Of a stretch of 38,253 bases of DNA, positions 16,152-27,428 are shown piece after piece. The translations under genes and the position numbers were made by a program. The notes under the pieces were generated by a model that did not search any database, was not told where the DNA came from, and saw only the letters and a list, made by a program, of their open reading frames with translations. The DNA is taken from the NCBI RefSeq assembly GCF_026130045.1, contig NZ_JAIBNX010000069.1, positions 1 through 38,253 on the forward strand. Direction: 5' to 3'. The first letter of the stretch is position 1. Each line of letters starts with the position of its first letter. The DNA is from Micromonospora sp. CPCC 205371. GTDB lineage: Bacteria > Actinomycetota > Actinomycetes > Mycobacteriales > Micromonosporaceae.

Positions 16152-17230
16152 GCGGCGTGACGCGTCGGCGCCGCCGGACGGGCCGGGTCGTCGCCGTGAC
16201 CGCCGTGGTGCTCGCGGTCGGCGGTGCGGCGGTGGCCGCCAACGGGCTCGGGTTGGTACGCGAGGAGGCGAGCGGCGAGACGCGGAGCGACCTCCCACCG
16301 GCCACCGCCCAGGTGAGCCGGCAGACGCTCCTCGACACGCAGACCGAGAGCGGCACGCTCGGGTACGGGGCCGCGACCGTGGTGCCCGGGCGCCTCAGCG
16401 GAACGCTCACGTGGCTGCCCGCCACCGGTGCCACCGTCAAGCGCGGGCAGCCGCTGTACCGCGTCGACAACGAGCCGGTGCTGCTGCTCTACGGCACGTT
16501 GCCGGCGTACCGGGCCCTGTCGCCGGGTGCCGAGGGCGCCGACGTCGAGCAGTTCGAGCGCAACCTCCGGGCGCTCGGCTATGACGGGTTCACAGTGGAC
16601 GACACCTACTCGTCCGCAACCGCGTCGGCCGTCCGGCAGTGGCAGGAGGATCTGGGTCTGTCCGAGACCGGCACCGTCGAGCTGGGCCGGGTGGTCTACG
16701 CCGCCGGCCAGGTACGCCTCGACTCGCACGAGGCGGCGGTGGGCGATCCGCTCCAGCCGGGCGCCGAGGTGCTCGGATACACCGGCACCGCCCGCGTGGT
16801 CACCGTCGAGTTGGACCCGTCCGACCAGCGACTGGTGAAGAAGGGCGGCGCGGTCGCGGTGACGCTGCCCGACGGCAAGACCGTCCAGGGCAAAATCGCC
16901 GGTTCGCAGACGGTGGTGTCGGCGGGCGAGGGGCAGAACCCCGACGAGACCAAGATCGAGGTCACCGTCACGCTCTCGCAGTCGGAGGCGGTGGCCTCCT
17001 TGGACGAGGCCACGCTCGATGTGGCCTTCACCGCCTCGCAGCGCGAAAACGTCCTCACCGTGCCGGTCGCCGCACTGCTCGCGCTGGCCGAGGGCGGATA
17101 CGGGGTACAGGTCGTCGAGGGTGGCGTTACCCGGATCGTGGCGGTCGAGACCGGCCTGTTCGCGAACGGCCAGGTCGAGGTGACCGGCACCGGACTCACG
17201 GAAGGCACGACCGTGGGGATGCCGTCATGA
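16148..17230 (+). CDS. HlyD/MacA-like adaptor with peptidoglycan-binding domain
   Basis: A 360-residue membrane-anchored, cell-surface protein. A basic N terminus leads into one TM helix (~13-33). Next comes a lipoyl/barrel-sandwich half ([48 protein letters not shown]). A PG_binding_1 domain is inserted at ~120-170 ([42 protein letters not shown]), followed by beta-barrel segments to the C terminus. This arrangement is common in actinobacteria, where the adaptor anchors a MacB-type ABC pump to the wall. The start is the GTG overlapping the lipoprotein stop, with AAGGAG upstream. It overlaps the ATPase gene by ATGA. The exported compound is unknown; antimicrobial peptides or wall fragments are plausible. 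Confidence 0.9.
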   Translation: MSGVTRRRRRTGRVVAVTAVVLAVGGAAVAANGLGLVREEASGETRSDLPPATAQVSRQTLLDTQTESGTLGYGAATVVPGRLSGTLTWLPATGATVKRGQPLYRVDNEPVLLLYGTLPAYRALSPGAEGADVEQFERNLRALGYDGFTVDDTYSSATASAVRQWQEDLGLSETGTVELGRVVYAAGQVRLDSHEAAVGDPLQPGAEVLGYTGTARVVTVELDPSDQRLVKKGGAVAVTLPDGKTVQGKIAGSQTVVSAGEGQNPDETKIEVTVTLSQSEAVASLDEATLDVAFTASQRENVLTVPVAALLALAEGGYGVQVVEGGVTRIVAVETGLFANGQVEVTGTGLTEGTTVGMPS

Positions 17231-17886
17231 CCGCCCTCGTGGACCTGGAACGGGTCAGCAAGGAGTACCCGGGAGTCGTGGCACTGCGCGACGTCAGCCT
17301 GTGGATCGGCTACGGGGAACTCGTCGGCATCGTCGGGCCTTCCGGCTCTGGCAAGTCGACGATGCTGCACCTCATCGGCACCCTCGACCGGCCCTCGGCC
17401 GGCACCGTGCGGATCGACGGGCACGACGTGTCCGCGCTCTCGGACCGGCAGCTCTCGGCGCTGCGGGCGTACCGCATAGGTTTCGTGTTCCAGCAGTTTC
17501 ACCTGTCCGCGGGTGTGCCCGCCATCGACAATGTCGCCGACGGCCTGCTGTACGCCGGCGTCCCGCTCGCCGAGCGCCGGCGCCGGGCCCTCGCGGCCCT
17601 GGAACGGGTCGGACTCGGGCACCGGGTCGACCACGAGCCACACGAACTGTCTGGCGGCGAGCGTCAGCGGGTGGCGATCGCGCGGGCCGTGGTCGGCGAG
17701 CCGGCCCTGCTGCTGGCCGACGAGCCCACCGGCAACCTCGACTCGGTGTCCGGTGCGGAAGTGATGACCATCCTGCGGGAACTGCACGCGTCGGGTACGA
17801 CGGTCGTGGTCATCACGCACGACCGCGAGATCGCGGAGGCCCTGCCGCGTCGCGTGGCGATGCGCGATGGGCAGGTGGTGACATGA
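17227..17886 (+). CDS. MacB/LolD-type ABC transporter ATPase
   Basis: A 219-residue nucleotide-binding subunit. It has Walker [10 protein letters not shown] at 37-45, the Q loop in [18 protein letters not shown], the signature [14 protein letters not shown] (~141-154), Walker [10 protein letters not shown] and the switch His in VVITHD. These are the features of the LolD/MacB group that drives mechanotransmission rather than import. The ATG overlaps the adaptor stop (ATGA), and its own stop overlaps the permease start, so the four genes from the lipoprotein onward are translationally coupled. A longer reading frame open upstream runs in the adaptor gene and is not the real start. Confidence 0.95.
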   Translation: MTALVDLERVSKEYPGVVALRDVSLWIGYGELVGIVGPSGSGKSTMLHLIGTLDRPSAGTVRIDGHDVSALSDRQLSALRAYRIGFVFQQFHLSAGVPAIDNVADGLLYAGVPLAERRRRALAALERVGLGHRVDHEPHELSGGERQRVAIARAVVGEPALLLADEPTGNLDSVSGAEVMTILRELHASGTTVVVITHDREIAEALPRRVAMRDGQVVT

Positions 17887-19082
17887 GCACGCCGGCTCCG
17901 GCGCGGCTGCGTCCCCGCGATGTGTTCAGCGTCGGCGGTGCCGGCCTTCGCACCCGGCCGTTGCGGGCGTTCCTGTCCGCGCTGGGGATCGCCATCGGCA
18001 TCGCGGCGATGATCGCCGTGGTCGGCATCTCGTCGTCCAGCCGCGCCGACCTCGACCGCCAGCTCGCCGCACTCGGCACGAACCTGCTCACCGTCGCGCC
18101 GGGCGACACGTTCCGCGGCGAAGACGCCACTCTGCCCACCGAGTCGGTCGCGATGATCTCCCGCATCGGCCCCGTGACCGAGGTCGCCGCCACCGGCAGG
18201 CTGCCCAACGCCAGCGTCTACCGCAACGACCGGATGCCAGAAGGACAGACCGGCGGCATGTCGGTACTGGCGGCCAACCTGGACCTGCCCAAGACCGTAG
18301 GCGCCACCGTCGCCAACGGCGCCTGGCTCAACGCGGCCACCGCCCGCTATCCGGCAGCCGTTCTTGGCGCGGCGGCCGCGCGGCGGCTCGGCATCACCGC
18401 CGCCGGGCAGGACGTGCAGGTCTACGCGGGCGGCCGGTGGTTCACCGTCGTGGGCATCCTGGATCCGGTACCTCTGGCGTCCGAACTCGACTCTGCGGTG
18501 CTCATCGGCTGGCAAGCGGCGGAGTCCTATCTGGACTTCGACGGATACCCCACCACCGTCTACACGCGATCTGTCGAGGCCGCCGTGGAAGCGGTACGCG
18601 GCGTCCTGGCCGCCACCGCCAACCCAAAGGCGCCCAACGAGGTCAAGGTTTCCCGTCCGTCCGACGCGCTCATGGCCCAACGCGCCACCGACCGCGCCTT
18701 CACTGGGCTGCTGTTGGGGCTCGGTGCGGTGGCGCTGCTTGTCGGAGGCGTCGGCGTCGCCAACACGATGGTGATTTCGGTGCTGGAGCGCCGCGCCGAG
18801 ATTGGATTGCGGCGGTCGCTTGGCGCGACGCGTGGTCAGATACGGCTGCAGTTTCTGGCGGAGTCGCTGCTGTTGTCGGCGCTTGGCGGTCTCGGCGGCG
18901 CCATCCTCGGCATCGCGGTGACCACTGTGTACGCCGCTACCCAGTCGTGGGTGGCCGTGGTGCCCGCCTGGGCGACCGCGGGCGGGCTGGGTGCGACGCT
19001 CGTGATTGGCGGCTTCGCCGGGTTGTATCCGGCGATCCGGGCGGCACGCCTGGCCCCCACGGAAGCACTGGCGGCACCGTAA
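17883..19082 (+). CDS. MacB/FtsX-family ABC transporter permease
   Basis: A 399-residue membrane subunit with the MacB topology. TM1 is at ~30-52 after the conserved amphipathic [21 protein letters not shown] large periplasmic-type MacB_PCD domain follows (~55-265). The C-terminal FtsX domain has three helices (~278-300, ~320-345 and ~355-380), preceded by the landmark [37 protein letters not shown]. It ends [18 protein letters not shown], as these proteins do. Together with the ATPase and the adaptor it forms a tripartite-like pump suited to a Gram-positive wall. Last gene of its operon; 15 bp separate it from the convergent next gene. Confidence 0.94.
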   Translation: MSTPAPARLRPRDVFSVGGAGLRTRPLRAFLSALGIAIGIAAMIAVVGISSSSRADLDRQLAALGTNLLTVAPGDTFRGEDATLPTESVAMISRIGPVTEVAATGRLPNASVYRNDRMPEGQTGGMSVLAANLDLPKTVGATVANGAWLNAATARYPAAVLGAAAARRLGITAAGQDVQVYAGGRWFTVVGILDPVPLASELDSAVLIGWQAAESYLDFDGYPTTVYTRSVEAAVEAVRGVLAATANPKAPNEVKVSRPSDALMAQRATDRAFTGLLLGLGAVALLVGGVGVANTMVISVLERRAEIGLRRSLGATRGQIRLQFLAESLLLSALGGLGGAILGIAVTTVYAATQSWVAVVPAWATAGGLGATLVIGGFAGLYPAIRAARLAPTEALAAP

Positions 19083-19097
19083 GCGCCGTGTGGTTGC

Positions 19098-19682
19098 TTA
19101 GAGTCCGGCCGCGGCGTCGTACCGGCGCCGCAGGTCGGCCTCTTCCGAATCGGTCAGCGCCTCCTTCTGGGCCAGGTCCGCGTACTTCGGCGGGAACATC
19201 TCCCGCAGCCGGTCGATGTACCTGACCTCGGCGGTCGCCTCGACCACCTGGATGCCCGGAGGCTCGGTGGTCATGTCCATGATCACCGGGCCGGCCAGCT
19301 TGACCGCCACGTCCCAGGGGCGTTTCTGCTCGGCGATGCCGCAGAAGTGGAAGCCGTAGACCGTCTGCACATCGGCGAGGACGGTGACCTCGGCCGGCTC
19401 GTAGCCGTAGACGCGAACCCCGCAAATCACTGGCGGCTTCGCATCCTTCGCGGTGGCCGCCTGCTGGACGTTGTGTGCGGCGTGGTTGTGTTGCCCCGGG
19501 TCCACCTGTTCCAGCGTGGTGCGCATCCGGGCCGTTATCTGCCCCTGTAGATCCGCCGGCTTCGCCTCCGAGTCGGCTGAGTTCGTCAGTACCACCGCGG
19601 TGGCTGACACCGCCAACAGGATCACCGCCACCCACACGAAGCGGTTTCGGTGCCATCCCGCGAAACTCTCCCGGGAAATCAT
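19098..19682 (-). CDS. Membrane-anchored protein of unknown function
   Basis: A 194-residue protein with an N-terminal cytoplasmic stub, one TM helix at ~16-33 (VWVAVILLAVSATAVVLTN), and an extracytoplasmic domain with two Cys (VICGVRVYG, FHFCGIAE) that could pair. The C-terminal part is helical and charged (DLAQKEALTDSEEADLRRRYDA). I do not recognise a family. The start ATG 19682 has GAGGTGAG upstream. It follows the LPMO gene on the same strand, but a strong hairpin between the two argues for a separate transcript or strong attenuation. A role at the cell surface is all that can be said. Confidence 0.75.
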   Translation of the reverse strand: MISRESFAGWHRNRFVWVAVILLAVSATAVVLTNSADSEAKPADLQGQITARMRTTLEQVDPGQHNHAAHNVQQAATAKDAKPPVICGVRVYGYEPAEVTVLADVQTVYGFHFCGIAEQKRPWDVAVKLAGPVIMDMTTEPPGIQVVEATAEVRYIDRLREMFPPKYADLAQKEALTDSEEADLRRRYDAAAGL

Positions 19683-19710
19683 GATCGCTTCTCACCTCGT
19701 TTTGGTGGGA

Positions 19711-19752
19711 CTCTCCGGCCCAGGACGTCAGTCAATGTCCTGGGCCGGAGAG
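19711..19752 (-). terminator. Strong terminator of the LPMO gene
   Basis: A perfect 16-bp stem (CTCTCCGGCCCAGGAC and its complement) with a 10-nt loop begins 23 bases after the LPMO stop codon. There is no T-run, but a stem of this length and GC content is typical of actinobacterial intrinsic terminators. Confidence 0.85.
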
Positions 19753-19775
19753 CTGCCTCGGCTACCGGTGTTCGC

Positions 19776-20456
19776 TCAGCAGAAGTCCACGCCCCCGCAC
19801 CACATGTAGGCCTGGTCGAGGTGCGAGGCCTGCCATATGACGAAGAGAATGTGGTGTCCGGTGTATCCGGAGGTCGAGACGTTGAACGTGATGTTCTGCG
19901 ATGGCGCGTAGCGGCCGGTCTGGGTGATGAAGTCGAGGTTTCCCCAACCGAGGCGCTGAGTGGTCGGGTTGAACCCGTTCTTGCTCACGTACACCCGGAA
20001 GTAGTCAGCGCCGTGGCTGGCTTGGTCGTACAGGTGGACCGTGAAGTTCCGGCTGATGTTGGTCGTCTTCCACGCACCGGGCTGGTTCAGGGTGTCGTTC
20101 CTGGACAGCGCGTTGCTGCACAGTTGTCCGTCGGGAGTCCGAGCCTGGAAGGCTCCACCGAGGCCGTCGCGCAGCGCGCTCATCCAGTTCCACATGGTGT
20201 CTGGGTTCGCCTGGAACGCCCGCCAGCACATGGGGTCTTGTTGCTCCATGACAGGGTTCATGTGCTGGTTTCCCCAGGTCTTCCAGCACTGGTAGGCGCG
20301 GGACGCCGGGTTGATGATGGTGCCGTGGGCCTGTGCCGCGCTGGCCCAGGGCAGCGTGCCGACCATCAGGGCGAGCAGCAGGACGAGCGCTCGAACGGGC
20401 CGGCGGATGGCTGACCGGGATCGCCCGCCGGGTAGATCGGGCTTGTGTGAACGCAC
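19776..20456 (-). CDS. Secreted AA10 lytic polysaccharide monooxygenase
   Basis: A 226-residue exported copper enzyme that oxidatively cleaves crystalline cellulose or chitin. The signal peptide ends ASAAQA, so the mature protein begins with H44, as required for the copper histidine brace. The second copper His is H148 (QASHGADYFRVYVSK). The axial aromatic is probably F225 in the terminal GGVDFC. Typical AA10 segments are present (HGTIINPASRAYQCW, DTLNQPGAWKTTN, GHHILFVIWQASH), and six Cys suggest three disulfides. No carbohydrate-binding module follows. GGAGG lies 7 bases before the ATG. A CebR-type box 37-50 bp upstream indicates cellobiose control, so cellulose is the likelier substrate than chitin. 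The dedicated hairpin downstream suggests a monocistronic transcript. Confidence 0.94.
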   Translation of the reverse strand: MRSHKPDLPGGRSRSAIRRPVRALVLLLALMVGTLPWASAAQAHGTIINPASRAYQCWKTWGNQHMNPVMEQQDPMCWRAFQANPDTMWNWMSALRDGLGGAFQARTPDGQLCSNALSRNDTLNQPGAWKTTNISRNFTVHLYDQASHGADYFRVYVSKNGFNPTTQRLGWGNLDFITQTGRYAPSQNITFNVSTSGYTGHHILFVIWQASHLDQAYMWCGGVDFC

Positions 20457-20492
20457 TGAACATCCTCCGTTCTGCGGTGGTAAAGATCAGTC

Positions 20493-20506
20493 TGGGAGCG
20501 CTTCCA
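20493..20506 (-). promoter_or_regulatory. CebR-like operator upstream of the LPMO
   Basis: TGGGAGCGCTTCCA matches the CebR cellobiose-repressor palindrome TGGGAGCGCTCCCA of Streptomyces at 13 of 14 positions. It lies 37-50 bp before the LPMO start. A perfect copy stands before the GH9 cellulase (35817-35830). No CebR gene is in the window. Confidence 0.75.
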
Positions 20507-23130
<2,624 letters not shown>

Positions 23131-23131
23131 T

Positions 23132-23171
23132 GGGAAAATGGTCCTGCCCCGAAACGGGTGGGACCATTCCC
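23132..23171 (+). terminator. Terminator after the protease gene
   Basis: A hairpin starting just after the stop pairs AATGGTCC and CCCCG with CGGGT and GGGACCATT around an AAA loop, with one small bulge, and is flanked by GGGAA / TTCCC. Confidence 0.75.
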
Positions 23172-23207
23172 TTCCCATCGATGGGTGTGGCCGACGTGGC
23201 TAGGCGC

Positions 23208-23657
23208 TCACCAGCGCTTGAGCCATGACCAGCGCTCGTCCAGCCAGGTGTGTACGCGGTCGACCTCGTTGGTGTCGCTGTTGGGCCAGGTGAACTCGCC
23301 GGTCAGCGCGATGGCACCGATCACGATCGCAGCCACGGCGCTGATCAGGCCGATCACTACCAGGCTGTGCCCGGTCACGTTTGGCCTGCTGACGGGCACA
23401 AGGGCGAACATACCGACGATCAGACTGAGCACGCCCAAGGCGAGGCCCTGCGGTGCCAGCAGACCGGTGAGCGTCACCGCCAACGCGACGACACCTGTGA
23501 CCAGAGCAACCGTCGCCCAGGCACTGACGTGCACGCGGGACCGCTCGGGAGGGCCCAAGTCCAACGTCGCCTCCGCGACCTGATCGAACCAACCCTGGCC
23601 GGCGACGTCCGGCGACCCCTCCGGTCGACCGCGGTGTGCGGTTCGATGTCGAGCCAT
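23208..23657 (-). CDS. Small multi-pass membrane protein (DUF4190-like)
   Basis: A 149-residue protein. A hydrophilic N terminus (~1-42) leads into three hydrophobic segments: WATVALVTGVVALAVTLTGLL, GLALGVLSLIVGMFALV and HSLVVIGLISAVAAIVIGAIAL. A short outward tail ends with W-rich DERWSWLKRW. The pattern is like DUF4190-type and other small actinobacterial membrane proteins, which have no known activity. ATG 23657 is chosen over a GTG two codons earlier, because GGGGGTG sits 4-10 bases before the ATG. Convergent with the protease gene; 5' neighbour is a decayed regulator on the other strand. Confidence 0.75.
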   Translation of the reverse strand: MARHRTAHRGRPEGSPDVAGQGWFDQVAEATLDLGPPERSRVHVSAWATVALVTGVVALAVTLTGLLAPQGLALGVLSLIVGMFALVPVSRPNVTGHSLVVIGLISAVAAIVIGAIALTGEFTWPNSDTNEVDRVHTWLDERWSWLKRW

Positions 23658-23840
23658 ACGCACCCCCTTTGCCGGTGCGACCTATTCGAATGCCCAGCCG
23701 TCGCGGCCTTTAAACAGGCTCGGCGGTTATGCGTCGGCTCCACCTTCAACGTCCACGCCCTTGCTGCCAGGACACCGGCGTCGCTCCCGTCATGTGGGTT
23801 CTCCCGTTACGCGCGGCGTTCGTGTCGATGGGGAGGCGGC

Positions 23841-24160
23841 ATGCGGTTGCAGGTGCTTGGCCCGGTCAGGGCCTGGCGCGGCGATGATCTTATTGACCTC
23901 GGGCAGCGAGCAGTACTGGGTCTGCTGGCGCTCGCTGCCGGCCAACCAATGTCGCGGGCCGACCTTGTTGCCGCACTCTGGGGCGAACGACGATGATCCA
24001 GAGCCGGGTGAAACACCTGCGGCGGGCGCTGGAACCAGAGCGCTGGTCGTCCGAGCGCAGCACCGTGTTGCCCACCGTGGGGGACGGTGCGTGCCGAAGC
24101 CGACGGCAGCCGACCTCGAATGAACTGTTTCGACCCGCGCTCAACAACGGTGCCCAGAGC
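23841..24160 (+). pseudogene. Decayed SARP/BTAD-type transcriptional activator
   Basis: After GGGAGG, an ATG opens 51 codons of a recognisable SARP (AfsR/DnrI-like) N terminus: MRLQVLGPVRAWRGDDLIDLGQRAVLGLLALAAG, then SRADLVAALWGE, which is the start of the winged-helix DNA-binding domain. The frame then stops at TGA 23994-23996. The next expected piece (IQSRVKHLRRALEPER ... STVLPTVGDG) continues in another frame from ~23997, and after ~24085 the match shifts frame again (RAEADGSR; NELFRPALNNGAQ). No BTAD domain follows. At least two frameshifts and truncation make it a pseudogene. It marks the beginning of the accessory stretch. The remainder to 24306 shows nothing recognisable. Confidence 0.7.
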
Positions 24161-24306
24161 CGTATCAGACACACCCTCGCACTCCAGGGCTCAAAGACGG
24201 CCGGAAAGGTTAGAAACAAGTGGTCTGCGATGCGGTGCGGCTGAAGAGCGTTTACCGGCGTTCGAGGGGCGCGATGCGGCGTCGTCAAGGTGGCGAGCCA
24301 AAGCCG

Positions 24307-25263
24307 TCACTCATATCCCATGGCCGGGATGACCTTGCCGAGTGCTTCTTCGATGAACTCGCGGGTTTCGTCGTCGAATTGGTCGTTGCGGTTCGTCAGC
24401 TTGTGCGACTGAAACGTTGAAGCGGTGGCGAAATCGTCGACGTCGAGCCGTTCGAACAGGGCGCGGCGCTGCGCGGGCCAGTCGGCTGCGAGATCTTCTG
24501 CTTTCACCTCGATGTATCGCCTGTCCGTCAGGTCGACCGTGTTCTTCCAGGTGAGCCATCGGTGGTAGACCGGCTTGAGGTAGGCGAGCGCACCGTCGAC
24601 GGTGGGCGGTGCCCATGGCTGGGCCAAGTGGGATGCGAGCACTGAGACCGGGTGACGCTTGATGTGCACGATGGTCGCTTCGGGGACCAGTTCCCAGAGG
24701 AACTCCATGCACAGCAGGTTGAACGGTGTCTTCTCGCACCAGGTCGGCTTGCCCGCGTCGGCGGCTGCTCCGCCGAACATGGTGTCGATCAGGCGCCGCA
24801 GGATTCCGAGCAGTTCGCCCCGGTCGCTGAAGTACCTGGGAAGTACCCGCCGGCGGCTCAGCGGCTCGAACGGCCCTGCGGGCCGGTCGGCGTTCCCAAA
24901 GCCTTCCGCGGACGCAGGTTCGTCGTATGTGCACGCGATCAACTGCGGCCAGAGTCGTTGCACCGCGTCGCGGTAGCGCTGCTCGCCGACCAGCTCGGGA
25001 ACGGTTTTGCCGCGATCGTCGCGCCGGCCGGGCACTCGTACGGTGAGGAAGTCGCTCAGCCGGTGCAGGGCGTCCTCACCGACGGTGGGGTCGTATCGAT
25101 CGGTGAGCGCGTCGGCCAGGTCCCGCAGGCCACCAGGATCGATGAGAAACTTGGTCTCCATGGGAATCCGATGGATCAGCGGATGTTCGCCAATGATGTC
25201 GGCGATCCGTGACGTTCCCGAACGACCCGTTCCCGCAACGAAGGTCGGTGAGGGGGAAGGCAT
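24307..25263 (-). CDS. PAPS-dependent sulfotransferase-family protein
   Basis: A 318-residue cytoplasmic protein. The 5'-phosphosulfate loop is FVAGTGRSGTSRIADIIGEHP at ~8-28. The 3'-phosphate region is ATIVHIKRHPVSVLASHL at ~203-220, with the Arg and Ser used to bind the PAPS 3'-phosphate. Additional family features are WCEKTPFN (~180) and YIEVKAEDLAADW (~257). It should transfer sulfate from PAPS to an acceptor such as a glycan, lipid or natural product; none can be named. No biosynthetic genes are next to it. The start ATG 25263 has no convincing ribosome site. It lies between a broken regulator and an orphan gene, so it may be an isolated survivor of a larger acquired region. Confidence 0.85.
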   Translation of the reverse strand: MPSPSPTFVAGTGRSGTSRIADIIGEHPLIHRIPMETKFLIDPGGLRDLADALTDRYDPTVGEDALHRLSDFLTVRVPGRRDDRGKTVPELVGEQRYRDAVQRLWPQLIACTYDEPASAEGFGNADRPAGPFEPLSRRRVLPRYFSDRGELLGILRRLIDTMFGGAAADAGKPTWCEKTPFNLLCMEFLWELVPEATIVHIKRHPVSVLASHLAQPWAPPTVDGALAYLKPVYHRWLTWKNTVDLTDRRYIEVKAEDLAADWPAQRRALFERLDVDDFATASTFQSHKLTNRNDQFDDETREFIEEALGKVIPAMGYE

Positions 25264-25696
25264 GGCGAGCAGTCAAACTCTCAGCCTGGCGCCCGTGCAA
25301 GCCTTTATCCCTTCACCCGTTGCTACGGGCGGGATCGGCAGAAACCTTGGCCCGTTGTCTCGAGGGTGACTGCCGGTCGTGGCCGCCACAGGGGTGGGCT
25401 TTAGTTCGAGGTGCGGCGTCTGGGCCTGAGAGACATCCGTCCAGCGTGGTCAGTGGCGGGTCCACGCAGGATGGGAGACCGTTGAGCACCGCGGATCGGG
25501 ATGTTGCCGAGCGGGCGCATCTCTGTGGCGGCACCGGACTACGGCCGGCCGGACTGCGCCGCACCGGCGGATAGGGACTCGGATTTGAGAACTGGGGTGA
25601 GCGCGTCACCATCTCGGGATCACTTTTCCGCTAGGGTCGCGGAGGCTTCGGAGGGGCCATGCTTGGGCGGCGGCGACTTTTCACGGATTGGTGACG
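25264..25696. other. Intergenic region with no recognised gene
   Basis: About 430 bp between divergent genes. Short open frames exist but have no ribosome site and no recognisable sequence. TAGGGT at 25633-25638 could be a -10 for the rightward gene at 25697. Nothing else is seen. Confidence 0.4.
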
Positions 25697-26443
25697 ATGA
25701 CCGGTTCAGCACAGCATGACGAATGGAACGATGCGCTCAGCCAGGGCTTCGCGATCCTGCTCGGTCGCCGGCTGGAGCAGTTTCCGCAGGCCACGTATGC
25801 CGCGTACTACGACTGCGACGACTTGGCCGTCGATCTGTTCAAGAAGGGTTTCGATCTTGCTCCACTGGCCCGCGGTGAGATCGTCCGGGCGCCCTTCGAC
25901 ACTATCCCGGAGCTGGGAAAGCTGCTGGAGGGCTGGGATCTAGACACACCACATTGGAGTATCGACCTCGGCGAGTCTATCTTCGAGGCCTGCGTGGTGG
26001 AAGGCGGCGCACAACATGGGGTGCCCGAGCTCGACTCCCCGATCCGGGGCCAGGATCTCGGCAGGATCCTCATCGAGCGTGGCCTGACCCCGCAAGAGGT
26101 CTACCGGGCGTCTCCCGACATCCAGTTCCGGGCACACACCGACGGGTCGTTGTTCGACGCGATGCGGTTCGTCACCGGTACCCACCGCGGCCCTGACCAC
26201 CTCCGGCCATGCGAGCCGGACTGGGGCATCGACCCGTCCTGGGACGAGAAGCTGGCCGCCGTGGCGCATCCTGGACTACAGGCCGCACTCCGGGACATCT
26301 GCCGCACGGAGGACAGCGCCCGTAGCGACGGTGCCTTTTACCGAGGCGCCGACGACCCGCACTTCGGTGGGCCTCGCCAGGTGGTCGCCAGCTGGGGGAT
26401 CGGCGAAGGTCAGGCGTTCAAAACAGTAGTCCAGCTGCCATGA
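25697..26443 (+). CDS. Protein of unknown function
   Basis: A 248-residue soluble acidic protein with no signal peptide or TM helix. It starts MTGSAQHDEWNDALSQGFAILLGRRLEQFPQATYAAYYDCDDLAVDLFKKGFDLAP. It contains several aromatic and acidic segments (WDLDTPHWSIDLGES, EPDWGIDPSWDEK) and ends with a strand-like QVVASWGIGEGQAFKTVVQLP. I do not recognise a family. Codon use (G/C at third positions) is like that of its neighbours, so I regard it as a real gene. TTG 25688 and GTG 25691 are alternative starts, and no start has a strong ribosome site. It is flanked by a sulfotransferase and degenerate transposon DNA. A defence, immunity or enzyme role cannot be distinguished. Confidence 0.65.
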   Translation: MTGSAQHDEWNDALSQGFAILLGRRLEQFPQATYAAYYDCDDLAVDLFKKGFDLAPLARGEIVRAPFDTIPELGKLLEGWDLDTPHWSIDLGESIFEACVVEGGAQHGVPELDSPIRGQDLGRILIERGLTPQEVYRASPDIQFRAHTDGSLFDAMRFVTGTHRGPDHLRPCEPDWGIDPSWDEKLAAVAHPGLQAALRDICRTEDSARSDGAFYRGADDPHFGGPRQVVASWGIGEGQAFKTVVQLP

Positions 26444-26504
26444 CCCGGCATGCGGCTACGGTCCGGACAGTTCGCCGGGCGCCGCAAGGAAGACCCTGCG
26501 CCCC

Positions 26505-26667
26505 ATGGAGTCAGCCCAGCGCCACCGGACGCGGGTCGAGGATGCACAGCTTGCAGGCGCACTCGCCGCTGTCCACTCCGGACTGGCCGTCCGGCGTTGT
26601 CGCACAGGTAGATCCGCCATAGCTCTTCCAGCCACCCGACCGCCCGCACGTCATCGAGAAAGGCCTC
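26505..26667 (-). pseudogene. Frameshifted fragment of an unknown Cys-rich protein
   Basis: On the minus strand one frame reads VEAFLDDVRAVGWLEELWRIYLCDNAGRPVRSG. A single-base-type shift then moves to another frame reading SGECACKLCILDPRPVA. Together they look like the end of a protein with a zinc-type Cys cluster (C...CxC..C). Neither frame has a supported start. Family unknown; likely remnant. Confidence 0.35.
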
Positions 26668-26672
26668 CACGG

Positions 26673-26850
26673 GTGGGCGTCGCGGAGATCGCCCGGGAGA
26701 CCGGGTTGAACCGGCGGACGGCGAAGGAGTACCTGTCGGCGCAGGCGTCGCTGGCTCCGCTGCAACCGAGTTCACGGGCGGGTAGCCGGGCGCCTCGCCG
26801 CCTACTGCCGCCCATCGACACGCGGTCAACCTGGCTGGAATACACACGCA
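26673..26850 (+). pseudogene. IS21-type transposase (IstA) N-terminal remnant
   Basis: The reading VGVAEIARETGLNRRTAKEYL is the helix-turn-helix found near the start of IS21-family IstA transposases, followed by a Pro/Ser/Arg linker ending PPIDTRSTWLEYTRR, as in that family. The DDE catalytic domain and the IstB ATPase gene are absent. The frame stays open beyond this but loses all similarity. A decayed insertion sequence. Confidence 0.5.
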
Positions 26851-27428
26851 GGACCTTCAGAGCAACACGGTTCAACCACCGGATAGCTGACGACGAGGCC
26901 CAGCGCCTGGCCTACGCCCGTCGGGTTCGTCAAATCTTCGATATCTCGTTCGTAATCATCCAGGGCCGCATTGACCCGGCGGTGAACGCCTGCTCAGGCA
27001 GGAGAGTCCCGGCCGCGAGTGCCGCTTGTTGTTCCGCTACGGTCACCTCCGATCGGTCGTCCCCTTCAACGGCTGTTGCCAAGGCCAACGGAATCGTCGT
27101 ATCGAGAGGACCACCGGCCACGCGTGGCAGTGGTCGAATGCCGGCAGCCATACCTGTGTGCTCGGTTTGGCCGCAATGGAGATCGAAGCCAGTTGGCAGC
27201 ATCCGGTACGGCCAGAATCACCGGTGTCCAGCAAGATCGTTTACGGCCATGCGGTCGATGCGTGCTCCGCCGGTCGGCGTTGGGAGGTTCAGTGGCCGTC
27301 GGCGTTCCCGGGCGCGCCCGTCAGCACTGCCTGGCGCTGGTCGGTGATGTCGTCGAGTTTCTCAGATGCCGGCCGGTTCTCTGCCCCGGGTGGCGAGGAT
27401 CGGGCCGAGGACGCTTGCCTCGGCAAGG
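26851..27428. other. Degenerate mobile-element DNA
   Basis: Open frames in several phases lack coding character and do not resemble known proteins. The part 27155-27350 is repeated in diverged form before tRNA-Arg (see repeat A). Best read as transposon debris at the left border of the AbiE/TOTE cassette. Confidence 0.5.
27155..27350 (+). repeat. Degenerate direct repeat A (left of defence cassette)
   Basis: Collinear with repeat B at 32991-33180. Shared blocks include TGGCCGCAATGG followed about 70 bases later by GCGGTCG-TGCGTGCTCCGCC and GGTCGGCGTTGGGA, with nearly equal spacing (82 versus 84 bases between blocks). Both are in the same orientation, with about 5.84 kb between equivalent points. 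Confidence 0.7.

Noticed and set aside
26505-27347. 280-codon rightward open frame as an intact gene
   Set aside because: Only ~60 codons resemble a transposase; the remainder is compositionally random and overlaps an antisense fragment and a repeat.
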